64,000 bases of DNA from Cladophialophora immunda (Eukaryota; Ascomycota; Eurotiomycetes; Chaetothyriales; Herpotrichiellaceae), in NCBI RefSeq assembly GCF_000835495.1, contig NW_015622541.1, forward strand, positions 1,674,001 through 1,738,000, in the 5' to 3' direction. This document shows positions 11,001 to 21,503 of the stretch, one piece after another. A program made the translations under genes and the position numbers. The notes beneath the pieces are model-generated. The model did no database searches, was not told the origin of the DNA, and saw only the letters and a program-made list of their open reading frames with translations. The first letter of the stretch is position 1. The number at the start of each line of letters is the position of its first letter.

Positions 11001-11623
11001 GGAGAGAATTGGCGGGCGAAATGATCGAAGTCAGAGAGTTGGACAGCACCCTCCCTCCAATGCAAATCATGTCAGTCAAGGATGGGGAAAAGCACGTTGA
11101 ATATTTACGCCTTCCGCCTGGGATGAAGCCCGAGGAACTTGCAAGGCTGAATCTCCCGCCACGTCCTGACGAGGTTGATGTTTCTTTCGCACCTCTACAG
11201 CAGCCTACCCCCGTTCGGCCTGCAAGGTCATCATCTTTGAAGCCCGCCTCTATAGCAAGCCCCCAACGGTCTCCTCGTGTCAGTCCTCAAAGATCTCCTC
11301 AGCCATCTCCGGACCCGGACAGGCGGTCATCCTACACCTATTCAGAGCCGAGAGAGCTGGCTAGCACATTACCAGTTCTCACCGCTACGCCGTCTGCATC
11401 TCCTAGACCGGAAAGTTACAAAGCACCTATGGAACCCGTCCGACCGGAACTCAAACCACATGCAACAGACCCCTCCGTACCAAGCTGGGGCCGGCCATCG
11501 ACAGCCTATGATGATTCAGTTGCTCCGCCGGCGCCGAGGCTGGACTTGGAACGCAACGCCTGGGCTGATGACGACGATGAGTTTGGACATAATCGTGGCG
11601 AGATCAGTATGACCTTTGAATGA
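8048..11623 (+). CDS. DUF726 (TMCO4/Mil1-type) alpha/beta-hydrolase-like membrane protein
   Basis: One uninterrupted exon of 1191 aa. The first 280 residues are acidic, Ser/Thr/Glu-rich and probably disordered. The middle is the DUF726 domain: a Gly/Ala-rich hydrophobic segment (about residues 557-625, two or more possible membrane spans) followed by a lipase-like fold with the nucleophile-elbow motif GFSLGS (about 773-778) and conserved stretches FEYRPLHNN, LWEPEML and MFGSPV. The C-terminal 250 residues are charged, then Pro/Ser-rich with repeated SPQRSP motifs. The yeast relative Mil1 (YFL034W) binds the clathrin adaptor AP-1; animal TMCO4 is uncharacterised. A hydrolase activity is plausible from the GxSxG motif but not shown. 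The start is the first ATG of the frame. The tails make it longer than the minimal family domain. Confidence 0.88.
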   Translation: MTSGEDNKEENTLENSSVEQSSNQKTPPSTASVEPELDDFGLPKRPVRATRPTELDDSDDDHETFHDAEASTDKEGASEGDAKETPCELQQTAEQKAEKHPELVDKSNKQSSPDDAPSKSDRGLSNPGMKENEKDPVIGEVPSLEAKAADKIPPLDTALKPDTKQDEQTNDSATSPTASRISGTVIPKRNQRSSPATASEWSHQRQIATANKSDEEEEEEEWQPMPAIDEFDIFDDNGRLVAKGHRETEDDANPYAGIGGAGKGYTRVQLDEDAQSATSLDEDTNYLFRNGQKMEDMENKDDQDDEQRDALSQLQATKDLLTEGQRIAYVGVVRLTIHKMFSALGDLEKTKGVRKELMRSLENMDMWGQKMMVRLYAHMDINQAEQIMIEQLAEHGVQPSDLVSPLMLNAKVRNPLADEAATETSKPDVSRNRDSTTSVHSSKVDDVPLKEVKESEEVPEVHGPEDMPHTKEIELDLRWTVLCDLFLVLISDGQYDARSRRLLERVGSTMEISWTQICRFEKRVIDALEMQEEEAKENWNESEHMEKRRKRALKKKYMVMGLATVGGGLVIGLSAGLLAPFIGAGLAAGFTTIGVTGTAGFLGGVGGAALITSAATAAGGTIAVRAADRRTGSVKTFEYRPLHNNKRLNLILTISGWMTGKVDDVRLPYSTVDPIMGDIYSLLWEPEMLQSMGDTINILATEALTQTVQQVLGSTILITLMASIQLPIVLSKLAYLIDNPWSVSLDRATAAGLILADSLIDRHLGQRPITLLGFSLGSRVIFSCLKELSNRGAYGLVQNVYMFGSPVVVSKDDYLRARSVVSGRFLNGYASNDWILGYLFRMTSGGIMRVAGLAPVEGIPGVENINVSTWVKGHMAYRAAMPRLLREVGWEVESDEFTEIEDPDPENHAQRQRELILEIDEARKKAEEKPDKKRFGIFKRGKLAEKKGWERYNSNDPNHKRNASNTLEPGGNGDANVLFDVDAIRRELAGEMIEVRELDSTLPPMQIMSVKDGEKHVEYLRLPPGMKPEELARLNLPPRPDEVDVSFAPLQQPTPVRPARSSSLKPASIASPQRSPRVSPQRSPQPSPDPDRRSSYTYSEPRELASTLPVLTATPSASPRPESYKAPMEPVRPELKPHATDPSVPSWGRPSTAYDDSVAPPAPRLDLERNAWADDDDEFGHNRGEISMTFE

Positions 11624-12377
11624 AGATCCAATGGACTCGACCACCTCACAGTCAAGGAACGACCTTGTTGCATAGCGTGGCGCAGGGGAAGGAGGGTTAC
11701 CGAATGGTTTGGCTCACATATCTCAAGGTATAGGATCCCGAAAAACGGGGTAACAGTACGCATTTTATTGATGCAGCACCTGCTTTGCTTTGGCAGGCTA
11801 CTCACATCTGAATCCCCCCGTTTCTTACATTGAACATGTTCGACGCATTTCTGCCACGCTCCACAATTGCACCTGTCCGGAACGAAATGTCAGTTCGTGG
11901 TTTCCGGTCGCTCGCATCAGCGGCTTTCTTTTAGGAGATTTGGCCGTTGGATTGCATGTGCACTGGGCGGCAGTTTCCATGCTCGTCCAACCCAGGGCAA
12001 ATGCAACCCGTTTCTTTGTTCCTTTTGCTTGAACTGAAACACATCGAAGGACCGCATCGCTTTGACACGCTTTGGAGGCATTGTTATTTGTCGAGTCTTT
12101 ATCTCCAGCTGAGACATTGCCAATTGGTCCAGCATTTTCCCCTTTTGAAAGCAGCAGAAACAATGAATGAGCTTCGATGCGGTTTCTGTGCCCGGTGCGA
12201 TCTTCTCCACGAACAGCCTCAACTGCCTCGCTGCTTTGACCCTGCAAAAAGCTACAAATGCACGTCTTCCAAGCTCGGGGCGTGTTGTTCTCTCCAACGA
12301 ACATACTCTATCACCTGCGTGTTCATGCTGGTTTCGCAAAATTCCCATCTCAATCATCCCTCAAACGGAAATACAGC
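11624..12377. other. intergenic upstream of the GT2 gene
   Basis: No credible gene. Open frames on both strands overlap and have no recognisable motif. The right end is the leader of the glycosyltransferase gene; its frame stays open for 40 codons before the chosen ATG. Confidence 0.5.
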
Positions 12378-14162
12378 ATGGCTGCTCAATCTTTTTGGAC
12401 GTACCTCTGGGCCGTTTTACTGCACAAGAACTCCCTCTTTCTGTTCTTGCTCGTGTTTCGGTACCTGAGGTTTGTCGTCCACCTGGTAAGTTTCTTCCTC
12501 TATCGCCCCACTCCCACTGCACGGTTTCCATCGCTGACGGAAAGAGACTGCACAGTAGTCATTCCCACTTGCGATCCGGAGGACCCAGCCTTCTCTCGAT
12601 GTGTCGAGTCAGTCGTGAGGGCTTCCCCTGCAGCCATCCACATCGTGGCCGTGGGCAAGGAGCAAGAGAAACAGGTATTGTCGACCATATCCCCATGCAT
12701 AAGTCGCTTTCCCAGCATCTGCTTCCGAGTCTCGTCGAGCGTCCAGGCACACAAACGCCATCAAATCACAGCTGCCCTGCCGGCAGTCAGCACGTCGATC
12801 ACGGTTCTATGCGACGACCATGTGATTTGGCCCTCCGCAAACATCCTGCGGGCAGCAGTCGCGCCGTTCGAGGCCGACGAACGGGTCGGCGGCGTGGGCA
12901 CCAACAAGCGCGTGATCCGCCATGCGGACAAGGGCCCGTGGGCGGGCTTCTGGAACGTGATGGGCGCCTTGTACCTGGAGCGACACAACTTTGAGCACAC
13001 GAGCTCCAACGCGGTCGACGGCGGCGTCGCCGTCATTAGCGGCCGGACCTGTCTCTACCGCACGTGTATCCTCCAAGACCCGGCGCTGCTGGCCGGGTAC
13101 CTGGACGAGCGATTCCTGTGGGGTCTCTGCGGCCCGTTGAACGCCGACGACGACAACTTCCTGACCCGGGCGCTGGTCCGGCGCGGCTTCAAGATCAAGT
13201 TCCAAAACACGCCCGAGGCCATGATCCTCTGCGACGTCGGCGAGTACCCCAAGTTCCTGCAGCAGTGTCTTCGCTGGGCGCGCACCACGTTCCGGAGCAA
13301 CACGTGCTCGCTGGTCACGGACCGCGCGGTGTACCAGGCCCAGCCGTGGGCCGTCTACTCGCTCCAGATCAGCCTGATGGTCAACTTCGCGCTGTTCTAC
13401 GACGCCGCGCTGGTGTGGACGCTGACCCGGACGGACTTGTACACCGCGACCACCGTGAAGGCGCTGGTCCTGTGGATCCTGGTCTCGAAGCTGCCGAAGC
13501 TGCTGCCCTATTTTCTTCGGCACCCGGCCGATCTGGTCTATCTTCCCGGCTACTACGTGTTTGCGTACTGCCACTCGCTGATCAAACTGTGGGCCCTGCT
13601 GACCTTCTGGGACACTCGGTGGTCTGGACGAAATTTGGACGGCATCAACCTCACTGCTGCTGCGGCGGGTGCGGATTCGGGAGGCGAGGGCGAAGGCGAG
13701 GGGAGGGGTGGAAGGAAAGATCCCGGACCAGACGCATCGCCGGCCATGAGAGCTGAAGACTTCTCCCTCCACAACACTGTCGGTCCCCCGGCCAGCCAGT
13801 ACCGCGTCAAGACCCCCTGGGGCTCTGTGCAATCACGGAACCTACACCAACTCCCGGCCAACATCCTCCAGACGCAGCTCAGCAGCAGCACCAAGCGGAG
13901 CCTCGCCCGGACGACCCGTCAACATTGGCATGGGAACCACATGGAGGCCGGCGTCATCCTCCCCGACGCTTTCGACGCCGGGCCTGGCCTTGAAACGGTG
14001 ACGCCACCCCAAAATAGCTCGGTTCCTCCCCCTCCACGAATAATCTCGAGCTCGAGCAGGAAGGCCGATGACACGTACTCGCGCTCCTGGAGCCGACGGG
14101 GCGAGTGCGGAAAACTCCACGAGGGGTATCACCTGCGCCGAGGCTGCGTGCTGGGACCATGA
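12378..14162 (+). CDS. membrane glycosyltransferase family 2 protein (fungal GT2 type)
   Basis: A processive-type family 2 glycosyltransferase of 594 aa in one exon. It is related to the fungal GT2 proteins that affect hyphal growth and surface extension in cereal pathogens; the sugar product of that group is unknown. Visible features: an N-terminal membrane segment followed by FFLYRPTP; the start of the GT-A fold (DCTVVIPTCDPED); a DD pair near residues 146-147; DDDNF near 257-261; the acceptor-site motif QCLRW at 296-300; then several C-terminal membrane helices (about 325-430). The last 130 residues are Gly/Glu- and Ser/Pro-rich and probably cytosolic. A GTAAGT inside the region encoding VHLVSFFLYRPTP resembles a donor, but the family motif continues through it, so no intron is called. 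The central part is clearly richer in G+C than its neighbours. Confidence 0.88.
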   Translation: MAAQSFWTYLWAVLLHKNSLFLFLLVFRYLRFVVHLVSFFLYRPTPTARFPSLTERDCTVVIPTCDPEDPAFSRCVESVVRASPAAIHIVAVGKEQEKQVLSTISPCISRFPSICFRVSSSVQAHKRHQITAALPAVSTSITVLCDDHVIWPSANILRAAVAPFEADERVGGVGTNKRVIRHADKGPWAGFWNVMGALYLERHNFEHTSSNAVDGGVAVISGRTCLYRTCILQDPALLAGYLDERFLWGLCGPLNADDDNFLTRALVRRGFKIKFQNTPEAMILCDVGEYPKFLQQCLRWARTTFRSNTCSLVTDRAVYQAQPWAVYSLQISLMVNFALFYDAALVWTLTRTDLYTATTVKALVLWILVSKLPKLLPYFLRHPADLVYLPGYYVFAYCHSLIKLWALLTFWDTRWSGRNLDGINLTAAAAGADSGGEGEGEGRGGRKDPGPDASPAMRAEDFSLHNTVGPPASQYRVKTPWGSVQSRNLHQLPANILQTQLSSSTKRSLARTTRQHWHGNHMEAGVILPDAFDAGPGLETVTPPQNSSVPPPPRIISSSSRKADDTYSRSWSRRGECGKLHEGYHLRRGCVLGP

Positions 14163-14795
14163 GCCTTTTGAGGGGGGGGGAAGCCAAGGTGGTCTGGGTT
14201 TCAGTCGGGTAGGGGATTTTATTTTCATGGAGGTTCTGTGTGGTCATCATATCTTTGATGGGATAATGGGGCAGTGTGAGAGAGGGGGCGGGACATGTAT
14301 CCAAACGGAGAGTGAGTTGGTGTGGAAGAGAGTAAATGAGGCCAAGGTCGAGAAGAAGTGGGAAGAACTAATCTCCCTGACTCTGGAGAAAAGCCTCGTA
14401 GCAAGATCATTCTCTGGCCAGCAATACACGGATTCACCTGAGCCTAGCCAGTGCCACCCACAGCCAAGTGTTGACAATCCCATATCTTTGACTCTGGCCT
14501 TCCCTTTCCAAGACTCTCGGAGTAATCCAAGAGATTCCGTCCGTAAAAGCCGCTTGTTGAGAATGTTCCATTGTCTTCACATTACTTGTATACAACGGGA
14601 TACTAGACCCCTCTCTTTCAACCGCCATCGACGCCCGAAACTCCGCCTGTATGGTGAACAATGGTCCGGAAAATCGATTTGGACATTGCACGCTCCTTCC
14701 CCAGGAACCCATAGAACTCGAGATTGTTTTCCGTTATTACATAGCCTTCGTGTCTTCGAATGCCCGTGGTCGTAGAGATCCAAGAACTCAAGTCG
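14163..14795. other. 3' region between convergent genes
   Basis: This 630-bp gap separates the stop codons of the GT2 gene (+) and the golgin gene (-). It should hold both terminators. No coding signal was recognised. Confidence 0.5.
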
Positions 14796-17700
14796 TCACC
14801 GTGTCGAGATCGCCGCCATCCATTTCTGTTCGTCTTTGCTGTAGAAACTGTCAGCTCCAGAACCTCCACAGAGCAAGAAAAATAAAGAGAGTGGGAAAAT
14901 GCCACCAGTAAACATACCGATCAAAATGTAACAACATGCTCAGCACTGGGATCAACTGCCTCTGGTGCCCTTTGTCCTTCTGCTCGAGAAACTGCAACAG
15001 AACGTTCTTCAGGTAGACATAGTCAACGGTTCCTTGACTCAGGCCGGCCGGTGCTCCTGCCATGGTATTAGGAGTCTCGCTGCGACTGGTCGTCGTGGAA
15101 AGAACTCGTTCTTTCGGCGCCGGAGACCTCGCATTGGTGGAATCGATAGACGTCCTAGAACTCGGCGCATTTGAATCTACTCGACCCAGGTTAGGTCTGC
15201 CCGGTATCCTTGAATTGGTTTGAGCCGCCTTCAATTCCTCCGTCAGATTCTTGTTCGCTTTTGTCAGTTTCTCGACCCTCTCTTTGGCTTCGTCACCTAT
15301 CCTCCGCAATTCGGCCTTCTGCGCATCAAGTTCCCTCACCTGCCGTTCGCTGTCGTCCAATGCCTCCCTCAACGATGTCATGGCGGCTTTCACCTCTTCG
15401 ACCTCGCTTGCCGCCCTTGTTGCACTTTGCTCCAGCTCTGCTCTCCTCCTCTTCCACTCTTTCAGCCTGGTCTCTAGCTCTTCCTTTTCATCTTCCAAGA
15501 CTTTGAGTGATCGTTGTGCGTCGCGGGCTTTACTCCTCGCCTCTTCGACCTCGCGCATCATGCGTCGCTGATTGACACTCGCCTCATCTTCCACCCTATC
15601 TCTCTCCTCAATGGCCGCGTCCATGCGTTCCTTCATCTCTCGGATCCGGGATTCCGTGCCCGCCGAGGATTGATCCAGCAGCATGCGCATGGTTTGCCCC
15701 TCGCGCGTACGTTCTGAGAGCATTCTCTGTGTTTCGTTGAGCTCCTCTTCCAGGCTCTCGGCGCGTGTTGTGGCTTCGCGGGCTTGCATATTGAGTTCAT
15801 GAGTCTGGTCACGGAGAGACTGGACGAGGGCTTGTGACGAGCTGTGGAGGGCTGTTTTAAGGGAAATTTCGTCTTTCAATTCGGAAATTTGACGAGCCTG
15901 GAGCGATACTTGCTCCTCAAGGTCGGACAATTTCGCTCTGAGTGTCGTCGATTCTTCTTTTGCTTTGTGAAGGTCTTTGGTGAGTTGGTCTGACTGGGCG
16001 GTAGCCTTTTCATGTCGGCTTTCCGCCGTTTGGAGATCAGACTGCGCTCTGTCAAGATCCTTTTCTATCCTGGTTCTTGCACTAATCTCTTGCTCAATCT
16101 TCTGTTGTAGTTCTTTGATCTCATTGTCTTTGTCGCCCAGTCGCTTGCTAAGTCCCTTGAGCTCGGCTTTGATGTCTTCGTGTCGGGCTTCGAGCCTGTT
16201 AAACTCGCCAGTCTTGTTCCTGAGGTCTTCCTTTGCAGTTTTGAGTTCTGCGACCTCGTTGCGGAGATTTCTCAGCTCAGGTTGCGATTTAGCGAGCAGC
16301 TCCTTGAGATCAGTGATGTCCTTGAATCGGCCGGCGGCGAGTTGCTCAGAGGCAGAAAGATCGTTCTCCAGGTTGGAACATCGAAGTTTGAGATCGTCGT
16401 ATTGCTGAAGTATTTCCATGTGTGCCTTCTCCCGGTCAGCGCCACCTGCGACGGCTGCTCGAGCTTCCAGTAACTCCTTTTCAAGTTTGTCCACAGCATC
16501 TTGAAGATTATTCTTCTGTGTCTGGGCATCCTTCAATGCATCACGAGCCTCGACGTGTTCTTCACCTTGATGTAGGAGGTCGTCTCGCAATGTCTCAATC
16601 TCTTCTTGTAGCTCTTCCTGGTCCTTCAATTGTTTGGAAAGCCTCTGAATGGCATCTTCCTTGGATGCTACTTCTGCCTTGAGCTCCGAGATATCTTGTT
16701 CCAGCTTGGAAACATCGGCTCCAGAATGTTTGTCATTTACGCCAGCCTCGACATCATCCACTTCAGCCAAGTTTTCAGACACCTTAACTGGGGTCACAGT
16801 TTCTGCTGCATCATCTGTACTGGCCTGCGGCTGGCCTTTGCCCTTCTTCTTTTTCTTGTTCTTCTTCTTGGACGCGCCTGTGCCTGCTTCCGACGGTGCT
16901 GGAGAAGCCGTCGCTGTCTCTGCAACGGCCTTGTTTGAGGAGGCCCTTTGCAAGCCGAAGTTTTCAGACAGGTACTGCACAACATCGTCGCGCGTCTGTA
17001 AGGTGTCAAGCTTGGCTTTGTTCCCGTCATCGAGGAAACCGAAAATTTTGGTGGAGGGTCGGTGCAGATACTCCTCTCTTGTAGCTTCGATCTCGGCTTT
17101 CAACTCAGCAACCGTTGTCTCAGCTTTGTCCAGTTGACTTCGCAGAGTACCCATGATACCTTGCATCGTCGCAAGCTTCTTTTCGCTCGATTTCTCATCT
17201 TGGCTCTTTGCTGCTTCTTGCCTCTCCGCAGATTTGTACATGGCCAGAGTATCTTCAAGATCCTTCACAATAGAGTCTTTTTGTGATAATTTTTCATTGA
17301 GCAACTCCGCATCCTTAGTTCTGCAGACGATTTGTTCTTCAAGTTTGGCATTTGTCGCCTCAAGCTCTCTGATCTGGCTCTCTAGCGATTGCGATTGGGA
17401 GACTGCCTCAAGCTTTTGCGCCTTCAGGTCGTCGATCTCCTTCTGAAGCCCGTCACTCCGCGTCGTGTTTGAGGCAGCAGTGGTCTCCAGCTCGGAGATA
17501 CGGCTCTGCAGCTCATTCTTAGTCTCATCAAATTTGTCCTTTGCCTCACGAAGATTGTGTAGCTCCCGAGTCGCCGTTTCTAGGCTCTCCACCATGCTTT
17601 CGGTCGACTCGCGAGCGACCTTGAGATCTCCTTGTAGGCTAGTGAGCTGTTTTTTCAGGTCTTCCACCTCTGCTTGACTCTCATGTAACTCAATCTCCAT

Positions 17701-18760
17701 CTTCGACTGTTCGGATTCGAATGAAAAGAACTCCTCTGATGTTTCCTTGGGCGGAGACATTGCTTTGTGTCGTGGAGAGAATAAAGAGAAGCTCGCAATT
17801 CGGGAAGTGGTGCTTGTAGGAGACTTGGCCGTCTGTTCCGAGTCCGCGGCTTCCTTTAAGGAGGAGCTGTCAGCAGCTGTCGTGATGTGCGGACTACCGA
17901 TCGAAAAGTTCTTCTCGGGCTCAGACGCCTTCTGTTGAGACAAAGTCTCGACCTTGCTCTTCAGGGTTGTAATTTCCTCTCGCAGCCCGGCCGTTTCTTC
18001 CTCCGCAGCCTGGAACTTCTTCTTGTAGTCGTCCCTGTCAGATGTGACTCGTTTCAACTCATCGACGACCATGTCACTCTTGAGATTTATTTGATTCAAA
18101 TACTCGACTAAAGCGCCAGGGTCGTTGATGCTCGTCAAGGGGGTGTTCTCGCGCAGTGACGCTTCGAAGGACTCGACGGCTTGTATCCGTGCATGGGCCG
18201 TTCTGTAGGCTTTCAATAGTTCTGTATACTTCGATTCCATCCGATCCAGCCTGCGCAGTTTCACCCGGACGTCAGTAGGGAGGTCTTGAGGACGTAAGGA
18301 GGTAGTGGCAGTGCCATTGGCATCTGACACTTTGTTGTCAGCGAACTCCGCGAGACTTTGTGTGTCCAATGCATCTTCGGAGGCTGGTATGTCTTTCTCC
18401 TTGACTTGTTCCTTCTCTTTCCCCGTGCCTTCGGGCCTAGGAGTGGCTGCCCTGCTTGGGACCGCGCTTTCATCGTCTCCGATCGCGAATTCCGGTTCGA
18501 ACTCGGAGGGATCAGGGCCTCTGTCGGTCGAGGCATCTGACTGCTGTTCTCTTAGCCTAGAGCCAGCCCTCTGGCGGCTTCCATTCTGAGCTTGTGGACG
18601 CCGTTTCGGCGGAGTCCTCGCCGCTTGAGCGCTGTTAGCAGCCTGACGTTGTCGCGCTTGCTCTTCCGCAATATGGCTGTCTATGACGCCCTTGAGGCGC
18701 TGTGTGTGCGATCAGACTGACGGGTTCTAGCCCCACGGTTGGCGGACGTACCTGAAACAT
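14796..18760 (-). CDS. GRIP-domain golgin (Imh1-like coiled-coil protein)
   Basis: A Golgi tether of 1280 aa. Three coding exons are read: 18760-18752 (only nine bases, encoding Met-Phe-Gln), 18699-14918 and 14847-14796. The tiny first exon joins to RLKGVIDSHIAEEQARQR, giving the usual amphipathic start of fungal Imh1-like golgins. From about residue 130 to 1170 nearly everything is heptad-rich coiled coil, broken by a Lys-rich tract (KKKNKKKKKGKG). The C-terminal GRIP domain (VDYVYLKNVLLQFLE, then LIPVLSMLLHF) is completed by the last exon (FYSKDEQKWMAAI). GRIP domains bind Arl1-GTP at the trans-Golgi and recruit the protein there. All junctions are GT-AG. The domain call is secure; the nine-base exon rests on homology logic and needs transcript support. 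Confidence 0.9.
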
Positions 18761-19591
18761 CTCCAGCTTTGCGGTATTGACAAGAACTAGGCACAAGTCA
18801 AACGGAAACTGATTTCGTCGACAGCAAACAGTCAATGCGGCGAGAGCCTCGAAATATCACGAACTCCGCAATCTGGGTCGCCGTTGGCCGGTCGGCCAGG
18901 GTCGAAGTGGAGAGAGATTTGGAGATGACAACTAAGTCCAAACGATGCAGGAATTTCTTCTCTTATTTTATCCCACGCTGAAGGGCCTCAATTTCTCCTC
19001 GTCGTCGTCGCTACATCAGGCATTCATTTGGGCCTAAGAATGTCTCGATGGCGTACCTGAAAGTGTCTGACCTTTGTATCGTGCCAGTGTCATGTCATCA
19101 CTACCGCCTGTTTACTTCGGGAGGAACATGCTTCATTCCCCCGTCCTTCTCATGGATCTTTCTATCCCATATAACCCTTTCTCCCATGCCATAGTTTGAG
19201 TACATCCAAGATTCTAGCGTCTCAACACGCGTCCTCCGACGCGAATTGGTCAGGCCTGAACGAGCAGTAGCTCTCGGCCGAACGCATGATTTCCAACTTC
19301 TACAGATCCCGCCATGACCACAGCTCTCCCAATATTGCTGTAACTGATCCTGCTTCGTCTATGAGGTTTCGGTGTCGTGTCAACATGGCGAAGAATGATC
19401 AATATACACAGTCCGCAATTAAGCCGGAGCGCTTCCTTGAACCGTGTGTCGAGAGGTACGCGGTGGGTAGGATGTGCTTGACTTGGATGGCCTGACAGAA
19501 GATATTGATGATTTGGTCTCTTCATAGAGACTGGGCCAGCCTTGATAGATTTGCCAAATGCCATTCCCTTGGTCGTCGCCGTAAACCAAAT
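18761..19591. other. intergenic between golgin and IES6
   Basis: This 830-bp gap contains the golgin promoter and the IES6 3' region, both genes being on the minus strand. No reading frame here is convincing. Confidence 0.5.
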
Positions 19592-20263
19592 TCACTTGAG
19601 AACGACATTGGCTCCTCTTGCCGCCAGATATTGATCTGGAGCGCCCTGTGGCAAACTCCTCACCACTGCAAAGATCTCCTGGTCGTAGTATCTCAATTTT
19701 GTTTTGGGATCTGTATATTTGGACGGCAAGCCGGTTATGTCACAGTAGTGCTTGTGATTTGCAGGATGTAAACTCGGGGCGCTCTCAATGTTGGTGTAGG
19801 TGACAGCTGGCCCTCCCATCCCACTAGCCCCTAGAAATGCATTATTTGACGCTCTCTCCCTCTGTAAATTCCTTTCCAAGACCAACGTACTCAAGCTCTG
19901 CGTCGCCTGGGCCATGTTGAGGGGTTTTGAGGCCGCCGCGGAAGAAGGGGGGTAGGCAGGCGTGGATGTGCCATCGGAGTTTGCGCCCGTGGCGGGCAGA
20001 GGGGTTGATGCGCCGGAGTTGTTCTGGGTTGCGAGCACAGATGCCTCCTTTCGTTGCGATTCGGAGATAATTTGTTTTGTGTTTTTGTTCCGTCGCGTGC
20101 TGGGTTTCCAGTGGGAGTTGCGGAAGGGCTTGGGGGTGTAATAGATGTCCATCTGATCAAGCAGTTGTTGGTGGGAATCATCTTGAGGCTGCGGCGTGGA
20201 GGGAGGCATTTTCGCTTGCGGGCCCTGCGAAGCTGGTTGATCAAGTGAATGGTTCGCCGTCAC
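19592..20263 (-). CDS. IES6: INO80 chromatin remodelling complex subunit Ies6 (YL1-C domain)
   Basis: Ies6 pairs with Arp5 as a module of the INO80 nucleosome remodeller in the nucleus. A single exon encodes 223 aa. The N-terminal conserved motif (YYTPKPFRNSHWKPSTRRNKN) leads into an Ala/Ser/Thr-rich linker. The C-terminal YL1-C domain includes HYCDITGLPSKYTDPKTKLR, RYYDQEIFAVVRSLP and the family ending QYLAARGANVVLK. The first ATG is used; a second in-frame Met at residue 19 (MPPSTPQPQ) is an equally plausible start. Its partner ARP5 lies 7.7 kb away in this window. Confidence 0.92.
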   Translation of the reverse strand: MTANHSLDQPASQGPQAKMPPSTPQPQDDSHQQLLDQMDIYYTPKPFRNSHWKPSTRRNKNTKQIISESQRKEASVLATQNNSGASTPLPATGANSDGTSTPAYPPSSAAASKPLNMAQATQSLSTLVLERNLQRERASNNAFLGASGMGGPAVTYTNIESAPSLHPANHKHYCDITGLPSKYTDPKTKLRYYDQEIFAVVRSLPQGAPDQYLAARGANVVLK

Positions 20264-20588
20264 CTGCCTACTGCTAGGTATTCAGTGTGCAGGGTGCACG
20301 TTCGAGGTTTGCTGTGGAAGACAAAGAAGATTGTACTCGTGGGTAGATGGAGGATCTACGAGTTTTGGGGTTCCGCGGACGGGGAACAGGGATCGCGTTC
20401 CGCAGACGAGGCCGCGAATTTACGAGTCGATCTACCACTTTTAAACGGCCTTCGTCTTATTCTGCTTTTGATTCCATCACAGGTATGAACGACGCGCCAA
20501 GGTGAAGAGAAGCTACGAGGGATCGCCCATCACCAACTTGGTTCGCCCTCGACTATATAGCTATGGACAGAAGATCCACATGAACCTC
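20264..20588. promoter_or_regulatory. IES6 upstream region
   Basis: These 325 bp lie between the IES6 start and the stop of the next minus-strand gene. They should hold the IES6 promoter and the neighbour's terminator. I saw no distinct motif. Confidence 0.4.
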
Positions 20589-21503
20589 CTATCGCGTCCA
20601 CAGCGTCCGCCACAAACCGATGCCCACAACCACAACCACCGCGCCTGCCCCAGTCCATGCAAGCATGCCTCGTTGGATCTGTGTCCTGATGATTCGATCC
20701 GTTGCTTCCGCATCGTTGACGCGCGGAAACGGCACGTTCGGCACGTCGCAGTCGAGGATCTTGCACAATGGCCCCCATCCTTGCTTGATGTCGTAAAACC
20801 ATAGGCGTTCAGGCGGGACAACCCTTTTCACGTACTCCATGTGCTCCCCATACTGCCCGGGATGCGGGTGATTGTGCCCGGACTGATAGAACAGCTCTCC
20901 AAACCGGCCGTATCTCAGCGCGTCCGAAAAGGCCTTCCAATATCTCATCGTCGGCAACAGCGCGAGCAGAAAAGCGAGCACTCTCTCATTCCGTTCTGCC
21001 TCAGTATCCGTCTTAGCCGCGACTGGTTCCATGCTCTTCCACCAGCTCTCTGGGTCCCGTGTCGTGCAGATGACTTTGGCGTCGGGAAACAACTCTACTA
21101 ATTCTTCGGTGAAGAGGACGGGTGGCATATCTGTGACTGCTGTGTACCCTGACAACAAGCCCTTGAGTCCTTGGAGAACCACATTTCTGTCCGACTCGTC
21201 TTCGATGGGTGTATGCTTGCACAGATGAATCCACGCGCGTATGTGGTCCTCTCCCGCGCCCACCAGTTGGCTTCCGCCATGGTATACCGGTCCACCGAGG
21301 AGGATTTCCAACGCCTGGCTAAAAGATGCTGTTCCAGTGCGGGACCTGTTCTGTGGTCAGGATTCAAAAGCTTTATCAGGAAAAAAGACAACGTCCGGGA
21401 AGTCCCAGCAGCGCTGAACGAAGGTTTTCGAGGCGACTTACATCCCGCAGCCAATTACCTGGAGCCTCACATTGGGGTCAGGCTTAGAGGCCTTCTGACC
21501 CAT
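20589..21503 (-). CDS. sulfotransferase-like P-loop protein with C-terminal membrane anchor
   Basis: Member of the fungal sulfotransferase-like family (Sulfotransfer_4 type, often annotated simply as P-loop NTPase). Exons are 21503-21442 and 21345-20589, giving 272 aa. Splicing restores the 5'-phosphosulfate-type loop at residues 17-27 (IGCGMSRTGTA), which is split by the intron. Other family motifs are LLGGPVYHG, ALFTEEL-like FTEELVELFPDAKVICTTRDPESWW and RLWFYDIKQGWGPLC. A hydrophobic stretch near the end (GAGAVVVVVGIGLW) is probably a tail anchor. Two acceptor AGs are five bases apart (ending at 21351 and 21346); only the second keeps the frame. The substrate is unknown, and many members have no demonstrated activity. 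Confidence 0.85.

Noticed and set aside
12483..12500. intron donor GTAAGT inside the GT2 gene
   Set aside because: The family motif FFLYRPTP is encoded directly across it, so the sequence is coding.
12167..12994. 275-codon plus-strand open frame
   Set aside because: It overlaps the GT2 gene in another frame and has no family resemblance.
12807..13832. 341-codon minus-strand open frame
   Set aside because: It is antisense to the GC-rich GT2 gene, which has clear family motifs; long antisense frames are expected in high-GC coding DNA.
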